Source: Planosporangium thailandense (GTDB lineage Bacteria > Actinomycetota > Actinomycetes > Mycobacteriales > Micromonosporaceae). Taken from it: DNA of 64,000 nt. The position numbers and the translations under genes are program-made. Of this stretch, positions 42,647 to 52,521 are shown one piece after another. The stretch's first letter is position 1. Every line of letters begins with the position of its first letter. The stretch lies in the NCBI RefSeq assembly GCF_011947195.1, contig NZ_JAATVY010000015.1:62001-126000 (forward strand), given 5' to 3'. The notes beneath the pieces were generated by a model. It made no database searches. It was not told where the DNA came from and saw only the letters and a program-made list of their open reading frames with translations.

Positions 42647-44608
42647 CTAGGGCGCGGACAGATCGTCGACCGTGGCGCCGGCCGGGATGCCGCGGCCGGG
42701 CAGGTCGGCCAGGGTGATCTCGCGCAGCGACGCGTCCGGCCACACACTGTTCCCCCGGCGCGTACCGGCGAAGAGCACGTCACCCACCCCGCTCAGCCCC
42801 TGCCGGGTCAGCGGCGTGTCGAAGTCCTCGGCCGCGATCTCGTGCCAGTCCGGTACGCCGGCGGCGGTGACCCGGCCCGCGGAGTACACGTGCACCGTGG
42901 CGCCGGTGCCACGGTTGTCGACCGAGAACGCGATCATGCTGCCGATACAGGTCCAGGACACGCCGTCGGAGTTCGGGTCCGAGGCGTCCCGGCACGCGCC
43001 GTAACGCGGCGCGATCAACTGGCTGGTGCGTACGACCCGGCCGTGCCGCGCCACCCGGATGTAGAGGTTGACGTCCTCCTGGTAGTAGCTGGGGCCCGGC
43101 GTGGTGTTCTTCTGCCGGCCTAGCTGGATCCAGTTCGAGTCGTCCGCGGACGCGGCGCGCAGGCTGCCGTCCCCGTTCTGCGCGCTGCGGGCGTAGTTCG
43201 TGCAGGTGTCCTGCTTGTCCAGCCCGGGCGCCGGACAGGTCTTGAGTACGTCCTTGACGAACACCCCGGCGGTGTTCTCCTTGCCCCAGGTGTCGCCGTT
43301 GCGGGTGGTGGAGACCGTCGTCTCCCACCAGCGCTGTGACGTGGCCGGGGCGGCGTCGAACACGAACGGCCAGTACGCCGGCGATGGTCCGGTGTGGACG
43401 TACAGGCGTGAGCCGGGCTCGTGCACGGCGACACCGTCGCGGCGGCGCAGCCGCTGGGACGCATCCCCGCTCCCGGTGACGTGCCACGGATAGTCGGTCT
43501 GGACGAACTGGTAGCCGGCGTTGATCCGGCTCTCCTGGCACTGCCAGGCGTACGCGTCGCAGCCGGGGTGGTAGTCGTAGCTGTCGGCTCCGCGCACGAC
43601 CCCGTTGTGCGCAAGGTACGCGCCGGCCTTGGCGGTGCCGTTGGGTCCGACGTCCTCGAGCTGCCAGAACGCCGACGCCTGGAACGCCGCCTGCCGGGCC
43701 GCCGCGTCGATCGGCGGAGACGGGTCGAAGTCGCTGATGTCCCGGACGCAGTACGAGTCGGAGTCCGGACCGGATGCGCGGAACCCGATCGGGGCGACGC
43801 CCGACCTCGCCGGGTTCAGCCAGCTTGCGGTGCAGCCCGGATCGACCTCGAACACCGACTGCATCGGGAAGGCGGCGCGGTGCGGAAGATCGTGGGTGGC
43901 GTACCGCACCCAGTCGGCGCCGGCGGTGCTCCAGTTGCCGATCAGGTTGACGATGAACTTGCCGCGCAGCCGGTCGACGGTCGGCCAGCCCGCGGAGGCC
44001 ATACAGGAGACCATCGTGCTGTCCGGCGCGCACCGGGACAGGAAGTCGCCCGGCGTGTACAACGCGCCGCCCAGCGCCTGGCGGAGCGTGTCGTCGAGCT
44101 GTTCGATGGTGTGACTGTCGTCGAAGTTGGCGTTGGTCGGGATGCCGGGGAAGCTCGCGCCGGTGTACGGCACGACGTTCTTGAGCTCGATCATGACGTT
44201 CACGACCTCGTGCCGCGGCACCGCGTACTGGAAGTTGCGCAGCAGCTGGAGGCAGTCGTCGAGGTACCGGCAGGTGAAGTCCTCGGAGTCGGACGTGTGG
44301 TACACCTTCCAGCGCCCGGCCGGCGCGCCCTCGGAGTGGATGTCCAGTTCGAGCGCGCGGACATGCTCGTGCAGCAGTTGGTCGGAGATGAGCTCCTGGG
44401 TACCGCTGGCGAAGAAGTCGGCCTTGTCGGAGCGGTTGAGCCAGTACGAGTTGTGGGTCGCGGTGCCGTGGACCTCGTTGTACCTGGGGTAGCCGTCGGC
44501 CGCTCCGACGCGCGCCCCGGCAGGGGCCGGGGCGGCGGCGACGGCCGCTCCGACCAGCACCGCGGCGGCGAGCCCGACCGCGATGCGCCTGGCGAATCGA
44601 ATCCGCAT
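42647..44608 (-). CDS. Secreted PI-PLC-like phosphodiesterase
   Basis: A 653-aa exported protein. A signal peptide spans about 1-33. The catalytic domain resembles the bacterial Ca2+-dependent phosphoinositide-specific phospholipase C class: GTATHNSYW (H52), VRALELDIHSE with E87 and D89, and VYHTSDSED with H104 match the family's His/metal-ligand order. A Trp-rich C-terminal region of about 300 residues, with several Cys, may be a substrate- or surface-binding module. AGGAG eight bases before the ATG at 44608 sets the start. It probably hydrolyses phospholipid head groups outside the cell. The neighbouring gene upstream also encodes an exported protein. Confidence 0.85.
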   Translation of the reverse strand: MRIRFARRIAVGLAAAVLVGAAVAAAPAPAGARVGAADGYPRYNEVHGTATHNSYWLNRSDKADFFASGTQELISDQLLHEHVRALELDIHSEGAPAGRWKVYHTSDSEDFTCRYLDDCLQLLRNFQYAVPRHEVVNVMIELKNVVPYTGASFPGIPTNANFDDSHTIEQLDDTLRQALGGALYTPGDFLSRCAPDSTMVSCMASAGWPTVDRLRGKFIVNLIGNWSTAGADWVRYATHDLPHRAAFPMQSVFEVDPGCTASWLNPARSGVAPIGFRASGPDSDSYCVRDISDFDPSPPIDAAARQAAFQASAFWQLEDVGPNGTAKAGAYLAHNGVVRGADSYDYHPGCDAYAWQCQESRINAGYQFVQTDYPWHVTGSGDASQRLRRRDGVAVHEPGSRLYVHTGPSPAYWPFVFDAAPATSQRWWETTVSTTRNGDTWGKENTAGVFVKDVLKTCPAPGLDKQDTCTNYARSAQNGDGSLRAASADDSNWIQLGRQKNTTPGPSYYQEDVNLYIRVARHGRVVRTSQLIAPRYGACRDASDPNSDGVSWTCIGSMIAFSVDNRGTGATVHVYSAGRVTAAGVPDWHEIAAEDFDTPLTRQGLSGVGDVLFAGTRRGNSVWPDASLREITLADLPGRGIPAGATVDDLSAP

Positions 44609-44688
44609 CTGGTTACTCCTGTCGGCGGGCGCGGGCCCGGGCGGCGTTGAGCGCACCGCCCGGGCCCGTCACGGTCGGTTGAGCCGGG

Positions 44689-45141
44689 CTACCAGTTCGA
44701 GCAGTGCAGGTCGTAGTCGTTGGTGCTGCCGGCCGTGCCGCCGACGTAGATGGTGGCGTGCTTGCCGTCCGTGCAGTAGTCGTTGAAGTCGTACCAGGGG
44801 TTGATCGTCTGCTGGTGGATGGTGTTGCCGAAGGGCTCCATCCGGACCTGCCAGTGCACCGAGGCCACCCCTGCCGGCACGGTGAACCACCGGTTGCCCG
44901 TGTGCCCCACGCTGCCGCTCCAGTCGTGGTAGACCTCCCGACCACTCCCGTCGTAGCCCCAGACGTCGGCGTACGCCCAGTACCAGCCGTCGTTGTAGAA
45001 GTGCACGGCCACCGGTTTCGCCGAGACCATCGGATGCACCTGGTGCGCGGCTGGGGCCGCCGTGGCCGGAGCGGCTCCGGCGATCACGGCGACGACCGCG
45101 GTGGCAAGGCCGGCCAACAGCCCGGCCAGTCGAATCCGCAT
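44689..45141 (-). CDS. Small aromatic-rich secreted protein of unknown function
   Basis: A 150-aa exported protein with no family that I can name. A signal peptide ends near ATAAPAA (about 30). The mature 120 residues are rich in Trp, Tyr and His (FYNDGWYWAYADVWGYD, FTVPAGVASVHWQVRME) and contain two Cys (DYCTDGK, LHCSNW) that could form a disulphide. The strand-rich pattern suggests a compact beta-sandwich. GGAGGAGAGG before the ATG is a very strong ribosome site. It lies 80 bp upstream of the phosphodiesterase gene on the same strand and has no detectable enzyme motif. Confidence 0.75.
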   Translation of the reverse strand: MRIRLAGLLAGLATAVVAVIAGAAPATAAPAAHQVHPMVSAKPVAVHFYNDGWYWAYADVWGYDGSGREVYHDWSGSVGHTGNRWFTVPAGVASVHWQVRMEPFGNTIHQQTINPWYDFNDYCTDGKHATIYVGGTAGSTNDYDLHCSNW

Positions 45142-45279
45142 GTACCTCTCCTCCTCGCGTTTCGACCCCGGCGCCCGCTCGGGTGGGGCGCCGGCGTTGA
45201 CGCGATAGACGATCTCCTATCGGAGAGGTCCGTCGAATCCGTGAAAACACGTAGTCTTGGTCCGCCCGCCACCGCGGCG

Positions 45280-48075
45280 TCAGGCCGATCCCTGACCGGC
45301 CACCGCCTGGGCGAGCTCGGTGCGCGACCGGACACCCACCTTGCGGTAGATGCGCGACAGGTGGGCCTCGACGGTCCGCCGGGACAGGAACAGGGCCGCC
45401 GCCACCTCGTCGTTGGTGTGGCCGGTGGCGACCAGCGAAGCGACCCGCCGCTCGGCCGGGGTCAGCTGGTCGGGGGAGCTGCGACGCAGGCCGAGGCTCT
45501 GCAGCTCGGCGACCACCCGGTCGTGCCACCGGTTGGCACCCAGCCGCTGGAACATCTCGCCGGCCCGGGTCAGCGCCTCCCCCGCGGCGCGCTTCTCCTT
45601 GCGCCGCCGCAGGACCTGGCCGTGCACCAGCAGGGTACGGGCCTGCTCGAAGGGCATCGGCAGGTCGGCGTGCGCGCGTACCGCCGCCTCGGCCGCCGCT
45701 CCCGCCCCCGCGAGGTCGCCGCGGGCGAGCGCCAGGAGCGCGCGGCTGCGGGCGGCGACACAGACCAGGTACGGGTACGGGGCGACCGCGGCGCGCCGAT
45801 CCAGGTCGGCCACCAGACCCGCGGCCCGGTCCACGTCGCCGAGGTGCAGCGCCGCCTCCACCTGGTCGCCGAAGAAGGTGTACCGGGCCGGCTCGCGCAT
45901 CCCCATCCCCGCGACGGCGTCGGCCGCCCGGGTCAGATACCGGTCCGCGGCTTCCGGAGCGCCGCGGGACAGCTCGACGAAGCCGAGGACGGACAGGTGC
46001 AGGACGGCCACCATCGTGTCCTGGAAGGACTCCGCGAGCGCCAGCCCCTCGGTCGCGGCGGCCACGGCCGGGTCGGCGTCGCAGCGGTACGCGGCGACCA
46101 GCGCCGTCGTGTACAGCGCCTGGCCCCGCCACCGCCGCTGGCCGGTCTGCTCGATGGTCTCGACCATCTCCTCGGCGTACCGCGCGGCGAGGTCCAGGTT
46201 GCCCAGCCAACACTCGATCTCCACCAGGTGGAGCAGCGCGTGCGGCACGGCCGGCTCGTCCCCGATCTCCTGCGCCCGCCGGTACTTGGCCAGCCACCCC
46301 GTCCGCGCCCGCGGGATGTCGAAGCTCTTGGCCCAGATGTTGAGCATGGACCGGCCGAACTCCACCTCCCACGAGAAGGCCCGGTCCGGCAGCAGCGCCC
46401 GGCCCCGCTCCAGCGTCTCGTGGTCGGCGCCGCGGCCGGCGAGGAACCCGAAGAACGCGACCGAAAGCTCGGCGCACGCCCGCAGGGCCGCGTCGGCGAC
46501 CCCGGTCAGCAGTTCGCGGGCCCGCGCCGCGCTGCGTACCCTCAGGTCGGCGTCGTAGTCGGCGAACCACGCGATCCGCAGTTGCAGCGTGCCGGTGAGC
46601 AGCCGATCCCCGGCCGCCTCCGGGATCGCCCGCTGGAGAGCCGCCACGGCGTCGCGCGGGCTGCCGTCGTAGAAGAGGATCGACGCGAGCCACAGCAGCG
46701 CCCGCGCGCGGTGCGGCCCCGGGGGCATCCCGGCCGCTGCCGTTTCCAGGATGGTCCGGGCGCCCATCGCGTCGCCGGCCGAGAACAGACATTCGGCGGC
46801 CGACACGGCTCGCCGGGGTCCGCGCGGGTCGCCGGGCGGCGTACGGTGGCTGGCCAGCAGCCACAGCTCGGCGGCCATCGCCGGGGCGCCGCGGTCCTGG
46901 GTCTGGCGGGCCGCGTCCGCGATGACCCCGGCCACCTCCGCGTCGGGGCCGTCGGCGGCGAGCGCCAGGTGGCGCGCCCGCTCGTCGAGGTCGGGGACGA
47001 CCGTGGCGAGGCGCGCGTGCAGCACCCGCCGTCGTTCCGTGGCGGCGGCCGAGTAGACGGCGGAGGCGAACAGCGGGTGGGTGAACCGCACCTGGCCGCC
47101 TCGTACCTCGACGACACCGGCGTCTTCGGCCGCCTCCAGCCCCGGCGTCGCGGGGCCCGGCATGCCGAGCGCGGCCCGGATCAGCGCGGTACGGGGGTGG
47201 TGCAGCGCGGCGGCGACGAGCAGAACTTCGCGGGTCTCCGGTGGCAGCCGGGTCACGCGCTCGACCGCCGCGTCGTCCAGGGTGGCCGGCGCCGGCAGCG
47301 GAGCGGACGGCTCGGGCCAGCCGGTCCGCTGGATCGAACGGGCGACCTCCAGGGCGAGGAACGGGTTACCCCCGCTCGCCTCTCCCAGCCGCAGCAGATC
47401 CGGCTTGGCCAGGTGGAGACCGGTGCGCGTCCGGACCAGCCGGTACAGCTCGGCCGGTGACAGCCGGTCGAGCCGGATGCGGCGGATCCGGTCCGGGTCG
47501 AACGCCCGGCCGAGGCCGAACGGCACCGGCTCGGCGTACCGCTCGTCGCTGCGCACCGTGGCCAGCACGCCGACGGCGTGGTCGACCGAGCGGCGCGCGA
47601 CGTAGCTCAGCACGCCGGCGCTCGCCGGGTCCAGCCACTGGGCGTCGTCGACGGCCAGGATGACCGGCCGGCTGGCGGCCAGCAGGCGCACCAGGCTGAG
47701 GGTGGCCAGGTTCACCGCGCGGGGATCGGGTGGCGCGCCGTCCGGGGTCGCCCGCAGCAACGCGACGTCCAGCGCGTGGCGCTGTGGCGCCGGCAGGGCG
47801 CGGAACACCGCGTCGGGGACCGTGTCGACGAGGTCGGTCAGGCCGGCGAAGGACAGGAGGTTCTCCGGCTCGGCCGGCCGGCAGGCCAGCACCTCACAGC
47901 CGCGCTCGCGGGCCCGCTGCACGCCGTACCGCCACAGCGTGGTCTTGCCGATGCCCGGCTCGCCCTGGATGACACAGGCGACGGTCCGGTCCGCCGTGGA
48001 CCCGGACATCTGCTCCACGGCGTCGTCGAGCGCCGACAGTTCGGATCTGCGGCCCACGATGCGCTCGGTCTGCAC
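45280..48075 (-). CDS. LAL-family LuxR transcriptional regulator (AAA + LuxR HTH)
   Basis: A 931-aa regulator of the large ATP-binding LuxR type. Walker A is IQGEPGIGKTTLWR (about residues 38-51), Walker B VILAVDDAQWLDP. A helical repeat region occupies about 330-840. The C-terminal helix-turn-helix reads LTPAERRVASLVATGHTNDE then SRRTVEAHLSRIYRKVGVRS. It is a paralogue of the LAL protein at 11282-14122. The GTG at 48075 is preceded by GGGGGGA. It lies upstream of the two secreted-protein genes on the same strand and is a plausible regulator of them; the effector is unknown. Confidence 0.9.
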   Translation of the reverse strand: MQTERIVGRRSELSALDDAVEQMSGSTADRTVACVIQGEPGIGKTTLWRYGVQRARERGCEVLACRPAEPENLLSFAGLTDLVDTVPDAVFRALPAPQRHALDVALLRATPDGAPPDPRAVNLATLSLVRLLAASRPVILAVDDAQWLDPASAGVLSYVARRSVDHAVGVLATVRSDERYAEPVPFGLGRAFDPDRIRRIRLDRLSPAELYRLVRTRTGLHLAKPDLLRLGEASGGNPFLALEVARSIQRTGWPEPSAPLPAPATLDDAAVERVTRLPPETREVLLVAAALHHPRTALIRAALGMPGPATPGLEAAEDAGVVEVRGGQVRFTHPLFASAVYSAAATERRRVLHARLATVVPDLDERARHLALAADGPDAEVAGVIADAARQTQDRGAPAMAAELWLLASHRTPPGDPRGPRRAVSAAECLFSAGDAMGARTILETAAAGMPPGPHRARALLWLASILFYDGSPRDAVAALQRAIPEAAGDRLLTGTLQLRIAWFADYDADLRVRSAARARELLTGVADAALRACAELSVAFFGFLAGRGADHETLERGRALLPDRAFSWEVEFGRSMLNIWAKSFDIPRARTGWLAKYRRAQEIGDEPAVPHALLHLVEIECWLGNLDLAARYAEEMVETIEQTGQRRWRGQALYTTALVAAYRCDADPAVAAATEGLALAESFQDTMVAVLHLSVLGFVELSRGAPEAADRYLTRAADAVAGMGMREPARYTFFGDQVEAALHLGDVDRAAGLVADLDRRAAVAPYPYLVCVAARSRALLALARGDLAGAGAAAEAAVRAHADLPMPFEQARTLLVHGQVLRRRKEKRAAGEALTRAGEMFQRLGANRWHDRVVAELQSLGLRRSSPDQLTPAERRVASLVATGHTNDEVAAALFLSRRTVEAHLSRIYRKVGVRSRTELAQAVAGQGSA

Positions 48076-48312
48076 GTTCCCCCCCAGCTGACTGCGGCAA
48101 TCGAAGTACTTATATCTTCTGGGAGAATCCTGAACGCCGGTTGACCGTGCACAAGTTCGCAATGCACCGCATCAATTGAATTGGACCAATCGGCGGCGAG
48201 GGACGACCTATTACCGAACGGTGACGGCTCACCACCGCTGGCACGAAACCGTCCGGTACTCCGTTACGCTCGGCCGACCGGCGCCGGCGGCGCCCGTCGG
48301 TGGGAGGGGCGG

Positions 48313-48996
<684 letters not shown>

Positions 48997-48999
48997 GCC

Positions 49000-50037
49000 G
49001 TGTTCACGAAGCTGACGCACATCGCCCCGTACGCGGTCGCCTTCTCGCTGCCCGTCGCAGTGCTCGGCGCCCTCGCCCTGCGGCTGCTGCGCGACAGGTC
49101 GCTGACCACCGCCATGACCGTACTGGTGCTGGTGCCGCTGACGGCCACGTTCGTCGGGGTGCTCGGCGTGGCCCGGTTCATGTTCAGCCCGATGCTGACG
49201 ACCACGCTCCTCATCTGCGTACTGGTGGCGGCGGTGACCGTGCCGGCCGCCATCGTCCTCGGCCGGGGCATCGCCCGGCGCAGCGTGTGGGAGCGGCAGG
49301 CGCGCGCCCGCGAGCGGGCCGCCGAGGCCTCGCGACGTGAGCTCGTCGCCTGGGTCAGCCACGACCTGCGCACCCCGCTGGCCGGCATCCGGGCGATGGC
49401 CGAGGCGCTCGCCGACGGGGTCGTCAGCGAACCGGCCGAAACGCACACGTACGCCGTCCGCATCGGCGCCGAGGCGCAGCGCCTTTCCGCCATGGTCGAC
49501 GACCTGTTCGAGCTGTCCCGGATCACCGCCGGGGCGCTGCGCCTGACGATGTCGGCGGTGGCGCTGCGCGACGTGGTGAGCGAGGCGGTCAGCGCCGAAA
49601 CGCCGATGGCGCGCAAGAAGGGCGTGCGGCTGCGTACCGAGGCGCAGGAGTGGCCGACCGTGCTCGGCAGCGACCCGGAGCTGGCCCGGGTGGTACGCAA
49701 CCTCGTCGCCAACGCGGTCCGGCACACCCCGGCCGACGGCGCGGTGGCGATCCAGGTCGGGGTGGCCGGTGACGAGGCGTGGCTGCGGGTCGACGACGCC
49801 TGTGGCGGCATTCCGCCGCAGGAGCTGGCCCGCGTGTTCGACGTGGCGTTCCGGGGCAGCACCGCGCGCACCCCCGACCGCGCCCACGACGGACCGGCCG
49901 GCGCCGGCCTGGGCCTGGCCATCGCGCGCGGCCTGGTCGAGGCCCATCACGGCCGGATCGCGGCCCGCAACCACGGTCCGGGCTGCCGGTTCGAGGTACG
50001 TCTTCCGCTGGTCGTCGATCCGGCCGTTTCGACGTAA
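49000..50037 (+). CDS. Sensor histidine kinase
   Basis: A 345-aa membrane kinase paired with the preceding regulator. Two or three N-terminal helices (about 10-90) leave almost no extracellular loop, so it probably senses the membrane or an intramembrane partner. The dimerisation helix carries the phosphorylated His at 121 in [12 protein letters not shown]. The HATPase domain shows the N box ([10 protein letters not shown]), G1 (VDDACGGIP) and G2 ([18 protein letters not shown]). It starts with GTG at 49000. No HAMP domain is clear. Confidence 0.9.
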   Translation: MFTKLTHIAPYAVAFSLPVAVLGALALRLLRDRSLTTAMTVLVLVPLTATFVGVLGVARFMFSPMLTTTLLICVLVAAVTVPAAIVLGRGIARRSVWERQARARERAAEASRRELVAWVSHDLRTPLAGIRAMAEALADGVVSEPAETHTYAVRIGAEAQRLSAMVDDLFELSRITAGALRLTMSAVALRDVVSEAVSAETPMARKKGVRLRTEAQEWPTVLGSDPELARVVRNLVANAVRHTPADGAVAIQVGVAGDEAWLRVDDACGGIPPQELARVFDVAFRGSTARTPDRAHDGPAGAGLGLAIARGLVEAHHGRIAARNHGPGCRFEVRLPLVVDPAVST

Positions 50038-50051
50038 CCACGCCGTAAGGG

Positions 50052-50078
50052 TTGTGCCGCGCCGGTCGGCCATACGGT
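50052..50078 (+). promoter_or_regulatory. Candidate leaderless promoter of the epimerase gene
   Basis: TTGTGC (50052-50057), a 15-bp spacer and TACGGT (50073-50078) end six bases before the GTG at 50085. No ribosome site precedes the GTG, so the message is probably leaderless. Confidence 0.45.
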
Positions 50079-50084
50079 GGGCAG

Positions 50085-51119
50085 GTGCGAATTCTCATCA
50101 CCGGAGCCGCCGGTTTCGTCGGCTCACACGTCGCCGACCGGCTCGCCGGTTCCGGACACGAGCTCGTGCTCCTGGACGCGCTGCTGCCTACCGCACACGG
50201 CGCCGGAGACCCACCGCCGGGCGTCGTGGTCGGTGACGTACGTGACGCCGACCTGTTGGCGCACCTGCTGACCGGCGTCGATGCGGTCTGCCATCAGGCG
50301 GCGATGGTCGGGCACGGGCTCAACCCGTCGGACGCGCCGGCGTACGCCGGCCACAACGCCCTCGGCACCGCGACGCTGCTCGCCGCGATGCATCGGGCGG
50401 GGGTACCGCGACTCGTGCTGGCCAGTTCGATGGTCGTGTACGGGGAGGGTCGTTACGACTGCCCTACACATGGGACCGTCCGCCCCGGGCCGCGGGCGGG
50501 CTCGTTCGAGCCGCCGTGCCCGGCCTGCGGCGCCCCGCTGGAACCCGGTCTGGTCGGCGAGGACGCGCCGCTGGAGCCGCACAGCACGTACGCCGCGACA
50601 AAGCTCGCCCAGGAGCAGCTGGCCGGCGCGTGGGCGCGGCAGACCGGCGGTACGGTCTGGGCGTTGCGCTACCACAACGTCTATGGACCACGGATGCCCC
50701 GCGACACCCCGTACGCGGGGGTCGCCGCGATCTTCCGCTCGGCGCTGGAGCGGGGCGAGGCCCCGCGCGTGACGGAGGACGGGCGGCAGCGCCGCGACTT
50801 CGTCCACGTCACCGACGTGGCCCGCGCGAACGTGCGGGCGTTGGAGACGCCGCTGCCCACCGGTTCCTGCCGGGCGGTCAACATCTGCTCCGGGCAACCG
50901 CGCACGGTCGGTGAGCTGGCCTCCGCGCTCTCGGCCGCCATGGCCGGCCCGGCACCGGTGGTGACCGGCGAGCTGCGGCCGGCCGACGTCCGGCACGTCG
51001 TGGCCGACCCGTCCCGGGCGGCCCACCTCCTCGGTTTCCGCGCCCGGGTCGGCTTCGCCGACGGGATCGCCGACTTCGCGCGGGCGCCGTTGCGGGCGCC
51101 CGCGGCGCTTACCAGTTAG
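50085..51119 (+). CDS. NAD-dependent epimerase/dehydratase with zinc-knuckle insertion
   Basis: A 344-aa extended SDR of the UDP-sugar epimerase type. The Rossmann motif is GAAGFVG (7-13), the catalytic Ser is in LASSMVVYG (about 115) and Y169-x3-K173 is in STYAATK. Between the Ser strand and the Tyr, residues 126-148 hold C-P-T-H and C-P-A-C, a likely structural zinc site that classical GalE lacks. It probably interconverts an activated sugar for cell-envelope or exopolysaccharide synthesis. Its 3' end overlaps the convergent glycosyltransferase gene by 11 bp. Confidence 0.87.
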   Translation: MRILITGAAGFVGSHVADRLAGSGHELVLLDALLPTAHGAGDPPPGVVVGDVRDADLLAHLLTGVDAVCHQAAMVGHGLNPSDAPAYAGHNALGTATLLAAMHRAGVPRLVLASSMVVYGEGRYDCPTHGTVRPGPRAGSFEPPCPACGAPLEPGLVGEDAPLEPHSTYAATKLAQEQLAGAWARQTGGTVWALRYHNVYGPRMPRDTPYAGVAAIFRSALERGEAPRVTEDGRQRRDFVHVTDVARANVRALETPLPTGSCRAVNICSGQPRTVGELASALSAAMAGPAPVVTGELRPADVRHVVADPSRAAHLLGFRARVGFADGIADFARAPLRAPAALTS

Positions 51120-52377
51120 TCAGGACGAGGTGGTTGACGGCCAGCGCGGTCGCCGCCTGTGCCGCCAACCACCACCGGCGCGTCGACGCGGGCAGCAGGT
51201 GGGCCCCGGCGAGCAGCCAGACCGCGTACGGCAACCAGATCCGCTCAACCTCCGCCTTCGACAGCCCGGACAGGTCAGCGGCGACGATCGCCAGCAGCGC
51301 CGTCACCGGCAGCCGGTTGGGCCAGGGCGCGGTCAGCGCCCGGCGCAGCGTCGGCGCGGCGGCCGGACCGGCGCACAGGACCAGGCAGGCGAGGTCGGCC
51401 CAGACCCAGTATGCGTACGGGCGCTGCGCCGCGATGCCCTGGTAGTAACGGATCACGACCAGGTGGTAGCCGTCGAGCCACCGGAACCCCGCCGCGGTGA
51501 ACGCCACGACCACCGCCGCCGCGCCCGCCACGCCCCAGGCCAGCCGCCGGACGCTCCCGACGGCGACGAGCGCGAGCAGCGCCACGAGGACGAGGCCGTA
51601 CGACAGGTACATCGCGAAGCCCAGCAGCGCACCGCCGAACAGCGCCAACCGTGGCGCCACGAGAAGCGCCAGGCCGGCCGCCACAACGGCGGTGAAGACG
51701 GCATCGGCGGAGACACCCATCCACACCGCGCCGGGAAACAGCGCCAGGAACGGTACGCACGCCCGCGCCGCCTCCTCGCCGCACAGGGCCCGGACCGTCA
51801 CCGGTACGGTCACCGCGGCGGTCGCGCCGAGGAGCACGCACACGATGGCGGCCCATCCCCCGCCACCGAGACCGATCCGGTCGAGCCAGACGAAGACCAG
51901 CAGCGCACCCGGCGGGTGCCCGGAGGTGTGCGTGGTCCACGAGTCGGGCTGGAAGTCCAGGATGCGGCCGGTGAACGCGCGCAGGGTCGCCGGTATGTCG
52001 GTCACGCGGGGCACCTCGTGCAGGTACTCGGGCCGCGTCGTGAGCCGTCCGGCGAGGCCGCGTTGCCAGCCGTCGACCAACGCCAGGGAGAACGTCCAGG
52101 CCACCGCGGTCAGATAGGCCGTGATCAGAAGGGACGGCCACCGCGATCGCGCCGCCATCTGCGGTCCGTACGCGACTGCGAGCACGGCGACGGCTACGGC
52201 GACGGGCGTGCCCGGCCCGACGTGCGGCAGCCAGTCGGCGAAGAGCGGGGCCGCGTTGGCACGGATGGGCACGTGCCACCGGTTGCACAGCCACCCGATG
52301 CCGACGGCGACGCCGACGAGTCCGAGCGCCACGCCCGCGACCAGCACGTCGCCCCGCACCGGCGGGTCGTTGGTCAC
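51109..52377 (-). CDS. Polytopic membrane glycosyltransferase (GT-C type)
   Basis: A 422-aa integral membrane protein with about eleven hydrophobic helices. A large loop after helix 3 contains PRVTDIPATLRAFTG and TTHTSGHPPGALLVFVW. Together with an aromatic-rich late loop (YYQGIAAQRPYAYWVW), this fits GT-C polyprenyl-phosphate-sugar-dependent mannosyl- or arabinosyltransferase-like proteins. The exact family is unsure. TACCGT six bases before the GTG at 52377 suggests leaderless transcription. It faces the epimerase gene but is divergent from the GT2 gene. Confidence 0.75.
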   Translation of the reverse strand: MTNDPPVRGDVLVAGVALGLVGVAVGIGWLCNRWHVPIRANAAPLFADWLPHVGPGTPVAVAVAVLAVAYGPQMAARSRWPSLLITAYLTAVAWTFSLALVDGWQRGLAGRLTTRPEYLHEVPRVTDIPATLRAFTGRILDFQPDSWTTHTSGHPPGALLVFVWLDRIGLGGGGWAAIVCVLLGATAAVTVPVTVRALCGEEAARACVPFLALFPGAVWMGVSADAVFTAVVAAGLALLVAPRLALFGGALLGFAMYLSYGLVLVALLALVAVGSVRRLAWGVAGAAAVVVAFTAAGFRWLDGYHLVVIRYYQGIAAQRPYAYWVWADLACLVLCAGPAAAPTLRRALTAPWPNRLPVTALLAIVAADLSGLSKAEVERIWLPYAVWLLAGAHLLPASTRRWWLAAQAATALAVNHLVLTNW

Positions 52378-52383
52378 CCGACG

Positions 52384-52389
52384 ACGGTA
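52384..52389 (-). promoter_or_regulatory. Leaderless -10 box (TACCGT)
   Basis: On the minus strand TACCGT is followed by six bases and the GTG at 52377, which has no ribosome site. Confidence 0.4.
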
Positions 52390-52507
52390 CGACGACCGCC
52401 GGTCGACGCGGCTAACCGATGAGCACCCGTCAGCGATTCGTAAGATGTCGTTGCGCGGTAAGGGATCCGTAATCGCAGCCATGGGCTCGAAGCGGCTACC
52501 CCGGACC

Positions 52508-52513
52508 TAACGT
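52508..52513 (+). promoter_or_regulatory. Candidate -10 box (TAACGT) of the GT2 operon
   Basis: TAACGT ends eight bases before the ATG at 52522, and no ribosome site is seen. It is the weakest member of the leaderless group because of the longer spacing. Confidence 0.35.
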
Positions 52514-52521
52514 CGCACGGT

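Noticed and set aside
45142-45279. Short TCTCC-TATC-GGAGA hairpin before the aromatic-rich secreted-protein gene
   Set aside because: Only a five-base stem, too weak to call a terminator or riboswitch.
44704-47460. A 918-codon plus-strand frame opposite the second LAL gene
   Set aside because: Same high-GC shadow effect; no conserved sequence.
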